In this document: positions 1 to 5,447 of the stretch, in pieces
How positions within the stretch are numbered: the first letter of the stretch is position 1
How the letters are laid out: each line of letters opens with the position of its first letter
Assembly: GCA_011371515.1 (NCBI GenBank)
Contig: DRQE01000049.1
Span: forward strand, 1 to 5,447
Source: Deltaproteobacteria bacterium
GTDB taxonomy: Bacteria; Desulfobacterota; GWC2-55-46; DRQE01
Length of the DNA stretch: 5,447 bases
Direction: 5' to 3'
The notes under the pieces: generated by a model
What the model saw: only the letters and a program-made list of their open reading frames with translations
The model's database searches: none
What the model was told of the DNA's origin: nothing
Program-made: the position numbers and the translations under genes

Positions 1-900
1 AGGGGTGCCGAAAGGGTTTCGAGAGGAGACTACACACACCCTGTTATAATAAAGACGGGCGATGAGCTTGAACACCTTGCCGATGGATTCAACAAGATGG
101 CAGACGCACTCAAGGAGAGAGAGGAAAAACTCCTGTCTCTACTCAAGGTGGTGGAGAAGGTAAACAGGGAGCTCATCTCGGCAACCGAGTACAAGTCGCG
201 CTTCCTTGCCAATGTGAGCCACGAGCTTAAGACCCCGCTTACACACATACTGGGCTTTTCAGAGCTTCTTAAACTTGAAGAGAGTGATAAGCTATCGGGG
301 GCAGCAAAGAGCTATGTGGATAACATCTACAGAAGTGGCAAATCGCTTCTTAAACTTATAGAGGATATACTCCATGTTGCAAGAACCACTATAGAGGACA
401 TAGCCCCTGACAAGAGAGAGTTCTCCATAAGGAACACCATAAACAGAATAGTCGCAAGGCTGAGACCACTATCTGAAAGTAAAGGGCAGACCATAAAGGT
501 TGAGATAGATAGAGATGTGAATACCATAGTGGCAGACGAGGGCATGATAAGCCAGATTATAGGCAATCTTCTGGACAATGCGGTTAAATTCACCCCGCAG
601 GGTGGAACCATAACCATAAAGGCAAGAAGGGAGAAAAGGGGTGAGGTAGAAACACTCACCATAAGTGTCATAGATACGGGGATAGGAATAAAACCAGAGC
701 TCAAAGAGCACATATTTGAACTCTTCGAGATAGGCGAGAAGGGTATAGTAAGGGAATATGAAGGGCTCGGCATAGGGCTTGCCCTTGCCAGAAAACTGGT
801 GGAATACCACGGAGGCAAGATATGGTGCGAGAGTGAGGTGGGCAAGGGCTCTACCTTTGAGTTCTACATACCCCTTGAAAGAACAGACAGAGAGCAGTGA
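1..900 (+). CDS. Sensor histidine kinase, C-terminal part (HAMP-HisKA-HATPase_c), 5' end outside the window
   Basis: The frame is open from the first base, so the N-terminus (probably transmembrane segments and a sensor domain) lies upstream. Numbering codons from base 1, residues 1-33 fit the second half of a HAMP linker (GDY, then GDELEHLADGFNKM). A charged coiled-coil follows to about residue 65. The HisKA H-box is NVSHELKTPL with the phospho-accepting His at residue 74 (bases 220-222). The ATPase domain has an N-box (NLLDNAVKF, Asn 189 and 193), G1 box (DTGIGI, Asp 225), F-box (IFELFE) and G2 box (GLGIGLALARKL, from residue 255), so every kinase motif is present. By family knowledge it is an inner-membrane enzyme that autophosphorylates on His and passes phosphate to a response regulator. 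No regulator is encoded in the window, so the partner is unknown. Translation could start internally at Met 33 (base 97), but that would cut the HAMP domain and is unlikely. The stop is 14 bases before the next gene, suggesting a shared transcript. Confidence 0.93.
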   Translation, partial: RGAERVSRGDYTHPVIIKTGDELEHLADGFNKMADALKEREEKLLSLLKVVEKVNRELISATEYKSRFLANVSHELKTPLTHILGFSELLKLEESDKLSGAAKSYVDNIYRSGKSLLKLIEDILHVARTTIEDIAPDKREFSIRNTINRIVARLRPLSESKGQTIKVEIDRDVNTIVADEGMISQIIGNLLDNAVKFTPQGGTITIKARREKRGEVETLTISVIDTGIGIKPELKEHIFELFEIGEKGIVREYEGLGIGLALARKLVEYHGGKIWCESEVGKGSTFEFYIPLERTDREQ

Positions 901-904
901 GGGG
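899..904 (+). promoter_or_regulatory. Candidate ribosome binding site for the NHL gene
   Basis: GAGGGG overlaps the kinase stop codon and lies 10 bases before the ATG at 915. It favours that ATG over the GTG at 897, which overlaps the kinase stop as GTGA but has only a weak purine stretch in front of it. The spacing is slightly long, so the match is moderate. Confidence 0.5.
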
Positions 905-914
905 TGCTCATCCC

Positions 915-1991
915 ATGAGAGGGTTTCGAAGGACGATACCCTTGGCAGTGGCCTGCCTTGTCCTATATGGTGCAGCGTCGGCTGTGCCCCTTAAGGAGCG
1001 TTACCAGTACCGTGTACTCACCATAGCTGGAGATGGAAAGAAGGGTTTCAAAGACGGCTCCGTAGAGAAGGCAAGTTTCAACTGGCCCACAGGGGTTGTG
1101 GTGGCTGACGATGGTTCCATATTCGTTGCGGACTTCTCCAACAATGCCATAAGAAAGATTTCTACCGACGGCACTGTTACCACCGTTGCAGGAAGTACCG
1201 TTGCGGGCCACAGGGATGGCAAGGCAGAAGAAGCACTGTTCCGTGGGCCCGATAACATAGCCATAGACAGGGAGCAGAACATCTATGTGGCTGATGCAGA
1301 TAACTTCCGTATAAGAAGGCTCAGCCCAGAGGGCTTTGTTGTTACCGTAGCAGGCACCGATGTACCGGGCTACAGAGATGGCAGGAGGTCTTCGGCAATG
1401 TTTGGATACCCCACGGGTATTGCAGTTGACAGATACGGTGCCCTCTATGTTGCAGACAGAAGGACCCATACGGTAAGGAAGATAACCCCTGATGGCAGGG
1501 TCTTTACCATAGCAGGCAATGGGCTGCCCGGTTTTTCAGACGGCAGGGGCAGGCTCTCCCATCTGAGAGAGCCCATCTCTGTAGCAGTGGCAGAGGACGG
1601 AACAGTCTACATAGCAGACTCTGGCAACAATGCCATAAGGAAGGTCTCCACAGATGGCGAGGTCTCAACCCTTGCCGGAGGCAAGCCCGGCTACAGAGAT
1701 GGCAGAGGCAGAGAGGCACAGTTCAACTGGCCCACCGGCATTGCCGTGGGACCAGATGGTAACATCTATGTGTGCGACTCTGGCAACAACAAGATAAGAC
1801 GCATAACCCCTGATGGCGTGGTGAGCACCATTGCTGGAAGGATCGTTGCGGGCAGAAGCGATGGCACAGCCTTTGAGGCGGAATTCAACTTTCCAACAGG
1901 CATAGCAGTTGATAAAATGGGTAACATATACATAGCCGATTCTGGCAACAACCTTATAAGAAAGATAGTAAAAGAGAGAAAGGTCTATTAG
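915..1991 (+). CDS. Secreted NHL-repeat six-bladed beta-propeller protein
   Basis: The protein is 358 residues from the ATG chosen here. Residues 1-23 look like a Sec signal peptide: a basic start (MRGFRR), a hydrophobic core (about 8-18) and an ASA cleavage site before Val 24, so the product is probably exported to the periplasm or surface. There is no clear lipobox and no transmembrane segment after the signal. The rest is six NHL repeats of the form FxxPTGIAV-DG-NIYVADxxNxxIRKI-PDG-V-TIAG, beginning near residues 55, 109, 163, 217, 270 and 324. The last blade lacks its outer TIAG strand, which the N-terminal RVLTIAG segment (33-39) can supply, closing a six-bladed ring. NHL propellers bind proteins, sugars or other ligands; some relatives are lactonases or lyases, but I see no catalytic set that would justify an enzyme name. 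The GTG at 897 would add six residues and couple to the kinase stop. The gene sits between a sensor kinase and a helicase with 14- and 4-base gaps; a link to the kinase's signal is only a guess. Confidence 0.9.
   Translation: MRGFRRTIPLAVACLVLYGAASAVPLKERYQYRVLTIAGDGKKGFKDGSVEKASFNWPTGVVVADDGSIFVADFSNNAIRKISTDGTVTTVAGSTVAGHRDGKAEEALFRGPDNIAIDREQNIYVADADNFRIRRLSPEGFVVTVAGTDVPGYRDGRRSSAMFGYPTGIAVDRYGALYVADRRTHTVRKITPDGRVFTIAGNGLPGFSDGRGRLSHLREPISVAVAEDGTVYIADSGNNAIRKVSTDGEVSTLAGGKPGYRDGRGREAQFNWPTGIAVGPDGNIYVCDSGNNKIRRITPDGVVSTIAGRIVAGRSDGTAFEAEFNFPTGIAVDKMGNIYIADSGNNLIRKIVKERKVY
1077..1988 (+). repeat. Six tandem NHL repeats within the coding region
   Basis: Repeat units start at bases 1077, 1239, 1401, 1563, 1722 and 1884, giving periods of 162, 162, 162, 159 and 162 bases (54, 54, 54, 53 and 54 codons). 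The last unit is truncated at 34-35 codons by the end of the gene. Blades 1, 5 and 6 share an FN(W/F)PTG start, and blades 4, 5 and 6 share a DSGNN loop, suggesting later duplications on the C-terminal side. Each inter-blade loop except the last carries a (G/H)xxDG motif. The repeats are coding and diverged at the DNA level, not an identical array. Confidence 0.88.
1978..1983 (+). promoter_or_regulatory. Weak candidate ribosome binding site for the helicase gene
   Basis: GAAAGG lies inside the last codons of the NHL gene, 12 bases before the ATG at 1996. It is a partial Shine-Dalgarno match with long spacing. The 4-base gap between the preceding stop and this ATG makes re-initiation by ribosomes finishing the NHL gene plausible. 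Confidence 0.35.
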
Positions 1992-1995
1992 ATAG

Positions 1996-4890
1996 ATGGG
2001 TGCAACAAGGGTCGAAGAGATAGAAGAGGGGCTCAACGAGGAACAGCTTGAAGCCGTTGAGCACGAAGAGGGCCCACTGCTTGTAGTTGCAGGCGCAGGC
2101 ACCGGCAAGACGAGGGTTATAACCCACAGGATAGCCCGCCTGATAGAGAAGGGGGTAAACCCCTCGTCCATACTTGCCCTTACATTTACCGACAGGGCAG
2201 CAGCCGAGATGGAAGAACGGGTGGACCGTCTGGTTCCATACGGTTATTCCACCGTGTGGATTTCCACATTCCATTCCTTCGGCGATAGAATCTTAAGAGA
2301 CAACGCCCTCGAGATAGGCCTCGTGCCAGACTTCAGGGTACTTACAGAGGTTGAGTGCGTAATATTCCTGCGGGAACACCTCTATGAGCTTCCGCTGGAA
2401 TTCTACAGACCCCTTGGTGAACCAGCCCGTTATCTTTCAGAGCTTGTAAGGTTTATAGGAAGACTCAAGGACGAGGACATAAGCCCAGAGGAATATCTGT
2501 CTTACTGCGAGACCCTCAAGGACAGCGATAAGCCTGCTGACTACATAGAAAGACAGTTTGAGCTTGCACGCACATACGCAAAGTACGAGGAGCTTCTAAA
2601 AAAACACGGCTACATAGACTTTGGAGACGAGATACTGCTCGTCTTAAGGCTCTTTCGTGAAAGGCCCTCGGTGCTCAGGCGTTATCAGGAAAGGTTTGTC
2701 CACATACTGGCAGATGAGTTTCAGGACACAAACTATGCCCAGTTCGAGCTTCTCAAACTTCTTGCAGGCGAAAGAAAGAACATAACCGTTGTTGCCGACG
2801 ACGATCAGAGTATATACAAGTTCCGTGGGGCTGCGGTAAGCAATGTGATAGGTTTCCTCAAATACTTTCCTGAGGCAAGACTCATAACGCTTAAGAAGAA
2901 CTACCGTTCGGTTCAACCCATACTGGATGCATCCTACAGGCTTATTACCCACAACAACCCTGACAGGCTGGAGGTAAAAAGCGGTATAGACAAAAGGCTC
3001 CTTTCTGTAAAGGGAGCCCAGAGGGGTGGGGGGGTTAAGTTCCTTGAGTTCGACAGCCTTCTGGCAGAGGCAGACTTTATTGCCAGAACCATCGAGGAGA
3101 AGGTGAAAGAGGGTAGCAGAAGACTTAAAGACTTTGCCATACTGGTGCGTGCAAACCGTGATGCTGAGCCATTTCTGCGTGCCCTCTCACAGAGGGGTAT
3201 AGAGTATCAGTTCTCTGGCAGCAAGGGGTTGTATAGCAGAGAAGAGATAATGCTACTTATAAGTTTCTTGAGAGTCATAACCGACAGGGACGACAATGTG
3301 AGCCTCTTTCACCTTGCAAGCTCCCCCGTCTACGGGCTTGGTGCAGAGGAGCTCGTGCCATACCACAATATTGCAAGAAGAAGGAATCGCTCGCTCTTCA
3401 AGGTGCTCGAAGGCGTGCTCGAAGGTGTGTATTGCGGTGCAGATGAGCTCACAGAGGAGGCAAAGGAGCGCATAAGAAGGATTGTTGAGGATGTGAAAAG
3501 ATACTCTGAGCTTGCCCTGCGCGAGCCCACAGGCAGGCTTCTCTATATGTTCCTTACAGAGTCCTCTTACCTTACAGAGCTTGTCAGAGAGAACACACCC
3601 TCGGCAGAGCAGAAGGTAAGAAACATAGAGAAGTTCTTCAATGAGATAACCCACATAGAAGATACCCTGAGGATAAAGAAGGTCCACATGCTGCGAGAAC
3701 ACCTCAACCTTCTTATGGAGGCTGGCAGTGACCCATCGACAGCGGAGCCCGATATAGATTCAGACTATGTGCATGTACTTACGGTACACAAGGCAAAGGG
3801 GCTTGAGTTTCCGGTGGTATTCATGGTGGGCCTTGTGGTGGACCGTTTCCCCAGAAGGGCACGAAAGGAACTACTTGAGGTGCCAGCAGAACTCATAAAG
3901 GATATACTCCCAGAGGGAGACTACCAGCTTGAAGAAGAAAGAAGGCTTTTTTATGTTGGTATGACCCGTGCGATGGAAGAGCTCTACCTTACAACCAGCA
4001 GAGACTGGGGAGGCTCAAGACCAAAGAAACCAAGCCCCTTTGTGCTCGAGGCACTCGATACCCCACGGGCAGAGAGGATAAAGCTTCCCAGCCTTGAGAC
4101 CATAAAACGGTTTGCCCCTGTGGATGAGAAAGGACCAGTTGTGGCTACAGACAAGGGAGAGCTGCATCTAAGCTACTATCAGGTGGACGACTACCTTACA
4201 TGCCCGCTTAAGTACAGGTATGTTCACATACTGCGTGTGCCCATACTGCCACACCATACCATAATGTATGGTAAGGCGATACACGATGCCATATCGTTCT
4301 ACTTCAGAAAGAGGCTTGAGGGTATAGATGTGAAAGAGGAAGAGCTCATACACATAATGAGGTCTGCTTGGCGTAGTGAGGGGTTTATATCCCGTGAGCA
4401 CGAGGAGGAGAGATGGAAGAAAGGTGTTGAGACCATAAGAAGGTTTCTCGAGTCAGATGCATCAAAGATAATGCCTGCCTGTGTTGAAAGAGAGTTCAGC
4501 GTGGCATTCGAGCGCTACACTATAAGGGGCAGGTGGGACCTTATAGAAGAGAGAGAGGACGGTGCCTATATAATAGACTTTAAGACCTCCGATGTGCGTG
4601 AGCCCGACAAGGCAACAAGACGGGCAAGAGAGTCCATACAGCTTCGTATATATGCCCTGAGCTACCTCAAACACTTTGGCAGGATGCCTGCAGGCTGTGA
4701 GCTACACTTTCTCGAGACAGGGCTTGTAGGGGTTGCAAGGTTTACGGAGAAGGACATGGCTAAGACCATCGAGAAGATAGACACCGTTGCAGCAGGCATC
4801 GAGCGAAGGGATTTTTCAGCCCGCCCCGGTTACATGAGCTGTGGCTACTGCCCGTTCAACCGCATATGCCCTGACAGGGAGACCCTCTGA
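1996..4890 (+). CDS. UvrD/PcrA-type superfamily 1A DNA helicase with C-terminal Fe-S RecB/Cas4-like nuclease domain
   Basis: The protein has 964 residues, longer than PcrA/UvrD (about 720) because of an added nuclease. All helicase motifs are visible: Q-motif (LNEEQ, 13-17), Walker A (AGAGTGKT, 32-39), Ia (ALTFT), Ib (STFHSF), Walker B (DEFQD, 240-244), III (DDDQSIY, 268-274), IV (NYRS, 302-305), V (TVHKAKGLEF, 596-605) and VI (EEERRLFYVGMTRA, 646-659). Residues from about 725 form a PD-(D/E)XK nuclease: His 763 in GKAIH, Asp 848 in GRWD, Asp 861 and Lys 863 in DFK, and QxxxY at 882-886. Cys 736 (YLTCP) with Cys 949, 952 and 958 (CxxCx5C) matches the 4Fe-4S set of AddB and Cas4 nucleases. The inferred role is ATP-driven 3'-5' unwinding coupled to strand cutting in double-strand-end processing or repair, in the cytoplasm, as in AddAB, AdnAB and RecBCD. 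No second subunit lies nearby, so a homodimer, a partner elsewhere, or a separate repair role are all possible. The ATG at 1996 is four bases after the previous stop and leaves 12 residues before the Q-motif, a normal length. Confidence 0.94.
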   Translation: MGATRVEEIEEGLNEEQLEAVEHEEGPLLVVAGAGTGKTRVITHRIARLIEKGVNPSSILALTFTDRAAAEMEERVDRLVPYGYSTVWISTFHSFGDRILRDNALEIGLVPDFRVLTEVECVIFLREHLYELPLEFYRPLGEPARYLSELVRFIGRLKDEDISPEEYLSYCETLKDSDKPADYIERQFELARTYAKYEELLKKHGYIDFGDEILLVLRLFRERPSVLRRYQERFVHILADEFQDTNYAQFELLKLLAGERKNITVVADDDQSIYKFRGAAVSNVIGFLKYFPEARLITLKKNYRSVQPILDASYRLITHNNPDRLEVKSGIDKRLLSVKGAQRGGGVKFLEFDSLLAEADFIARTIEEKVKEGSRRLKDFAILVRANRDAEPFLRALSQRGIEYQFSGSKGLYSREEIMLLISFLRVITDRDDNVSLFHLASSPVYGLGAEELVPYHNIARRRNRSLFKVLEGVLEGVYCGADELTEEAKERIRRIVEDVKRYSELALREPTGRLLYMFLTESSYLTELVRENTPSAEQKVRNIEKFFNEITHIEDTLRIKKVHMLREHLNLLMEAGSDPSTAEPDIDSDYVHVLTVHKAKGLEFPVVFMVGLVVDRFPRRARKELLEVPAELIKDILPEGDYQLEEERRLFYVGMTRAMEELYLTTSRDWGGSRPKKPSPFVLEALDTPRAERIKLPSLETIKRFAPVDEKGPVVATDKGELHLSYYQVDDYLTCPLKYRYVHILRVPILPHHTIMYGKAIHDAISFYFRKRLEGIDVKEEELIHIMRSAWRSEGFISREHEEERWKKGVETIRRFLESDASKIMPACVEREFSVAFERYTIRGRWDLIEEREDGAYIIDFKTSDVREPDKATRRARESIQLRIYALSYLKHFGRMPAGCELHFLETGLVGVARFTEKDMAKTIEKIDTVAAGIERRDFSARPGYMSCGYCPFNRICPDRETL
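3403..3426 (+). repeat. 12-bp tandem direct repeat inside the helicase gene
   Basis: GTGCTCGAAGG(C/T) occurs twice in a row with one mismatch, in frame, encoding VLEGVLEG. It lies between helicase motifs IV and V, in the region expected to be the 2B subdomain. It looks like a small in-frame duplication that does not disturb the reading frame. Confidence 0.7.
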
Positions 4891-4933
4891 ACAAGGGCTT
4901 TAACCTTCACATCTGGAAGTAATCCTGCCGTTC

Positions 4934-5293
4934 TTAAAGCGACACCCTCACTATGGTCTTCACATTGCCGCGGACATTGAAGTCACCTATAACCTCGAGG
5001 CTACGGGGCTTGAGGCATTCCTTGAGGGCATCGAATATGGTGTTGGTTGCAGCCTCGTGGGATATGGCTTTGTCCCTGAAGGAGTTAAGGTATAGCTTCA
5101 GGGAGCGAAGCTCCACTATCTTCTTGTCAGGCACATAGGTTATACGGATTGTGGCAAAGTCCGGATAACCTGATCTGGGACATATACATGTAAACTCGGG
5201 ATAGCTTATTTCTATGGTGTAGTCCCTGTCAGGGAAGGGGTTGTCCCATGGTTCAAGGGTTGCTTCTTTTATTGCCTTCTCGCCGTACTTCAT
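4934..5293 (-). CDS. queF: NADPH-dependent preQ0 reductase (7-cyano-7-deazaguanine reductase), type I QueF
   Basis: QueF reduces the nitrile of preQ0 to the aminomethyl of preQ1 with two NADPH, a late step of queuosine tRNA-modification synthesis in the cytoplasm. From the ATG at 5293 the protein is 119 residues, a short T-fold single-module (type I) form. The catalytic cysteine is Cys 38 in [11 protein letters not shown], with the conserved Asp at 45. The QueF signature (NADPH-binding) is ELRSLKLY at 61-68, and the substrate-binding His-Glu pair is at 79-80. These align with Bacillus subtilis Cys55, Asp62, Glu78 and His96-Glu97 at a constant offset of 17. A TTG start at 5329 would add 12 residues, but that codon is part of a good -35 box, and the stretch between holds the -10, so the ATG is preferred. 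Neither start has a Shine-Dalgarno match. The gene converges on the helicase gene with 43 bases between stops; no other queuosine gene is in view. Confidence 0.93.
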   Translation of the reverse strand: MKYGEKAIKEATLEPWDNPFPDRDYTIEISYPEFTCICPRSGYPDFATIRITYVPDKKIVELRSLKLYLNSFRDKAISHEAATNTIFDALKECLKPRSLEVIGDFNVRGNVKTIVRVSL

Positions 5294-5300
5294 AGGAAGG

Positions 5301-5329
5301 ATTTTAACATCTGTCCCAAAGAATTTCAA
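5301..5329 (-). promoter_or_regulatory. Sigma70-type promoter of queF
   Basis: Read on the - strand, TTGAAA (5329-5324) and TAAAAT (5306-5301) are separated by exactly 17 bases. Each hexamer differs from consensus at one position, and a TG one base before the -10 makes an extended -10. Only seven bases (5300-5294) separate the -10 from the queF ATG, so transcription should start at or within a base or two of the ATG. This predicts a leaderless mRNA and leaves no room for a preQ1 riboswitch in this transcript. Confidence 0.6.
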
Positions 5330-5354
5330 AGAGTTTAAAATAACACCGTAGCGG

Positions 5355-5391
5355 TTTACAGGGGATAAAATCGGGCTATACTCTCTATAAT
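5355..5391 (+). promoter_or_regulatory. Divergent + strand promoter region
   Basis: TTTACA (5355-5360) and TATACT (5377-5382) are spaced by 16 bases, each one mismatch from sigma70 consensus. A perfect TATAAT also lies at 5386-5391 but has no good -35 at the usual distance. The predicted start is near 5389 (or 5398 for the second box). The promoter points away from queF, towards the right edge of the window. Confidence 0.45.
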
Positions 5392-5403
5392 GGTGGTAGA
5401 GAG
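5381..5403. promoter_or_regulatory. Operator-like inverted repeat over the divergent promoter
   Basis: CTCTCTA (5381-5387) and TAGAGAG (5397-5403) are perfect 7-bp inverted arms separated by nine bases. The dyad covers the second -10 box and the predicted start sites of the + strand promoter, where a dimeric repressor would block transcription. Such a short, low-complexity dyad could occur by chance. Confidence 0.3.
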
Positions 5404-5424
5404 ACTCATAAGGTTGGACGAAGA

Positions 5425-5447
5425 ATGGTAGAGGGGCTGGTTGATAG
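5425..5447 (+). CDS. Possible start of a + strand gene running off the window
   Basis: An ATG at 5425 begins MVEGLVD and stays open to the edge, only seven full codons. It follows the predicted promoter by about 30 bases, has a weak AAGG at 5410-5413, and the strand is purine-rich as in the other genes here. A competing ATG at 5390 gives only 13 codons ([13 protein letters not shown]) and stops at 5429-5431, overlapping this start. The product cannot be named, and the stretch may be non-coding. Confidence 0.2.

Noticed and set aside
327..845. 172-residue open frame antisense to the kinase
   Set aside because: It is a shadow of the kinase, which has all its motifs in the sense frame; the antisense product is Ser/Leu/Met-rich with no recognisable domain.
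897..917. GTG start at 897 for the NHL gene, overlapping the kinase stop as GTGA
   Set aside because: It is possible as a coupled start, but the GAGGGG at 899-904 better serves the ATG at 915, which gives a compact and typical signal peptide.
963..2171. Long antisense open frames opposite the NHL gene and helicase start
   Set aside because: They reflect the repetitive, biased codons of the sense genes; no family motif or ribosome binding site supports them.
4177..4872. Cas4-like Fe-S nuclease as a sign of a CRISPR locus
   Set aside because: The domain is fused to a UvrD helicase, as in recombination-repair nucleases, and there are no CRISPR repeats or other cas genes in the window.
4884..4945. 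Possible terminator between the convergent helicase and queF genes, including GCTTTAA (4897-4903) paired with TTAAAGC (4934-4940) and a small AGGG/CCCT hairpin near the helicase stop
   Set aside because: The 7-bp inverted repeat is AT-rich with a 30-base loop, the other stem is only four base pairs, and neither is followed by a T-run on either strand.
4953..5138. 61-residue + strand open frame inside queF
   Set aside because: It lies wholly antisense to queF, which has all its catalytic residues, and its product shows no recognisable motif.
5294..5340. preQ1 riboswitch upstream of queF
   Set aside because: The best promoter leaves essentially no 5' leader, and I see no aptamer-like hairpin and A-rich tail before the start codon.

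Overview
The window is protein-coding almost end to end. It holds three tightly packed genes on the + strand, one convergent gene on the - strand, and a short promoter-rich region at the right edge. The organism is a bacterium, shown by a HAMP/HisKA sensor kinase, a UvrD-type helicase and a short type I QueF. Isoleucine is encoded overwhelmingly by ATA (about 27 of 30 Ile codons in the kinase part), arginine often by AGA/AGG, and coding strands are purine-rich. This style is common in Nitrospirota, deltaproteobacteria-like and thermophilic lineages, but the sequence does not fix the phylum.

Left part (1-4890, +). The first gene is the 3' portion of a membrane sensor histidine kinase, cut by the window edge inside its HAMP domain. 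Fourteen bases after its stop begins a secreted six-bladed NHL beta-propeller protein. Four bases after that stop begins a 964-residue superfamily 1A helicase that carries a C-terminal RecB/Cas4-type nuclease with an iron-sulfur cysteine set. The spacing argues for one transcript. The three products do not form an obvious pathway: one is a signalling protein, one an envelope or periplasmic binding scaffold, and one a DNA end-processing or repair enzyme. No response regulator is visible.

Right part (4891-5447). The helicase gene converges on queF (- strand) with only 43 bases between the stops and no convincing terminator. QueF makes the queuosine precursor preQ1. Its best promoter places the transcription start almost on the ATG, so the mRNA is probably leaderless or nearly so. 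To its right lies a divergent + strand promoter with a perfect 7-bp inverted repeat over its -10/start region. A possible + strand gene begins about 30 bases further on and runs off the window.

No tRNA, rRNA, CRISPR array, insertion sequence or phage feature is visible. The points most worth a second look are the one-chain helicase plus Fe-S nuclease with no partner subunit in view, the probable leaderless queF, the altered cysteine arrangement in QueF, and the operator-like dyad at the right edge. I see no clear evidence of a wholly new defence or signalling system.
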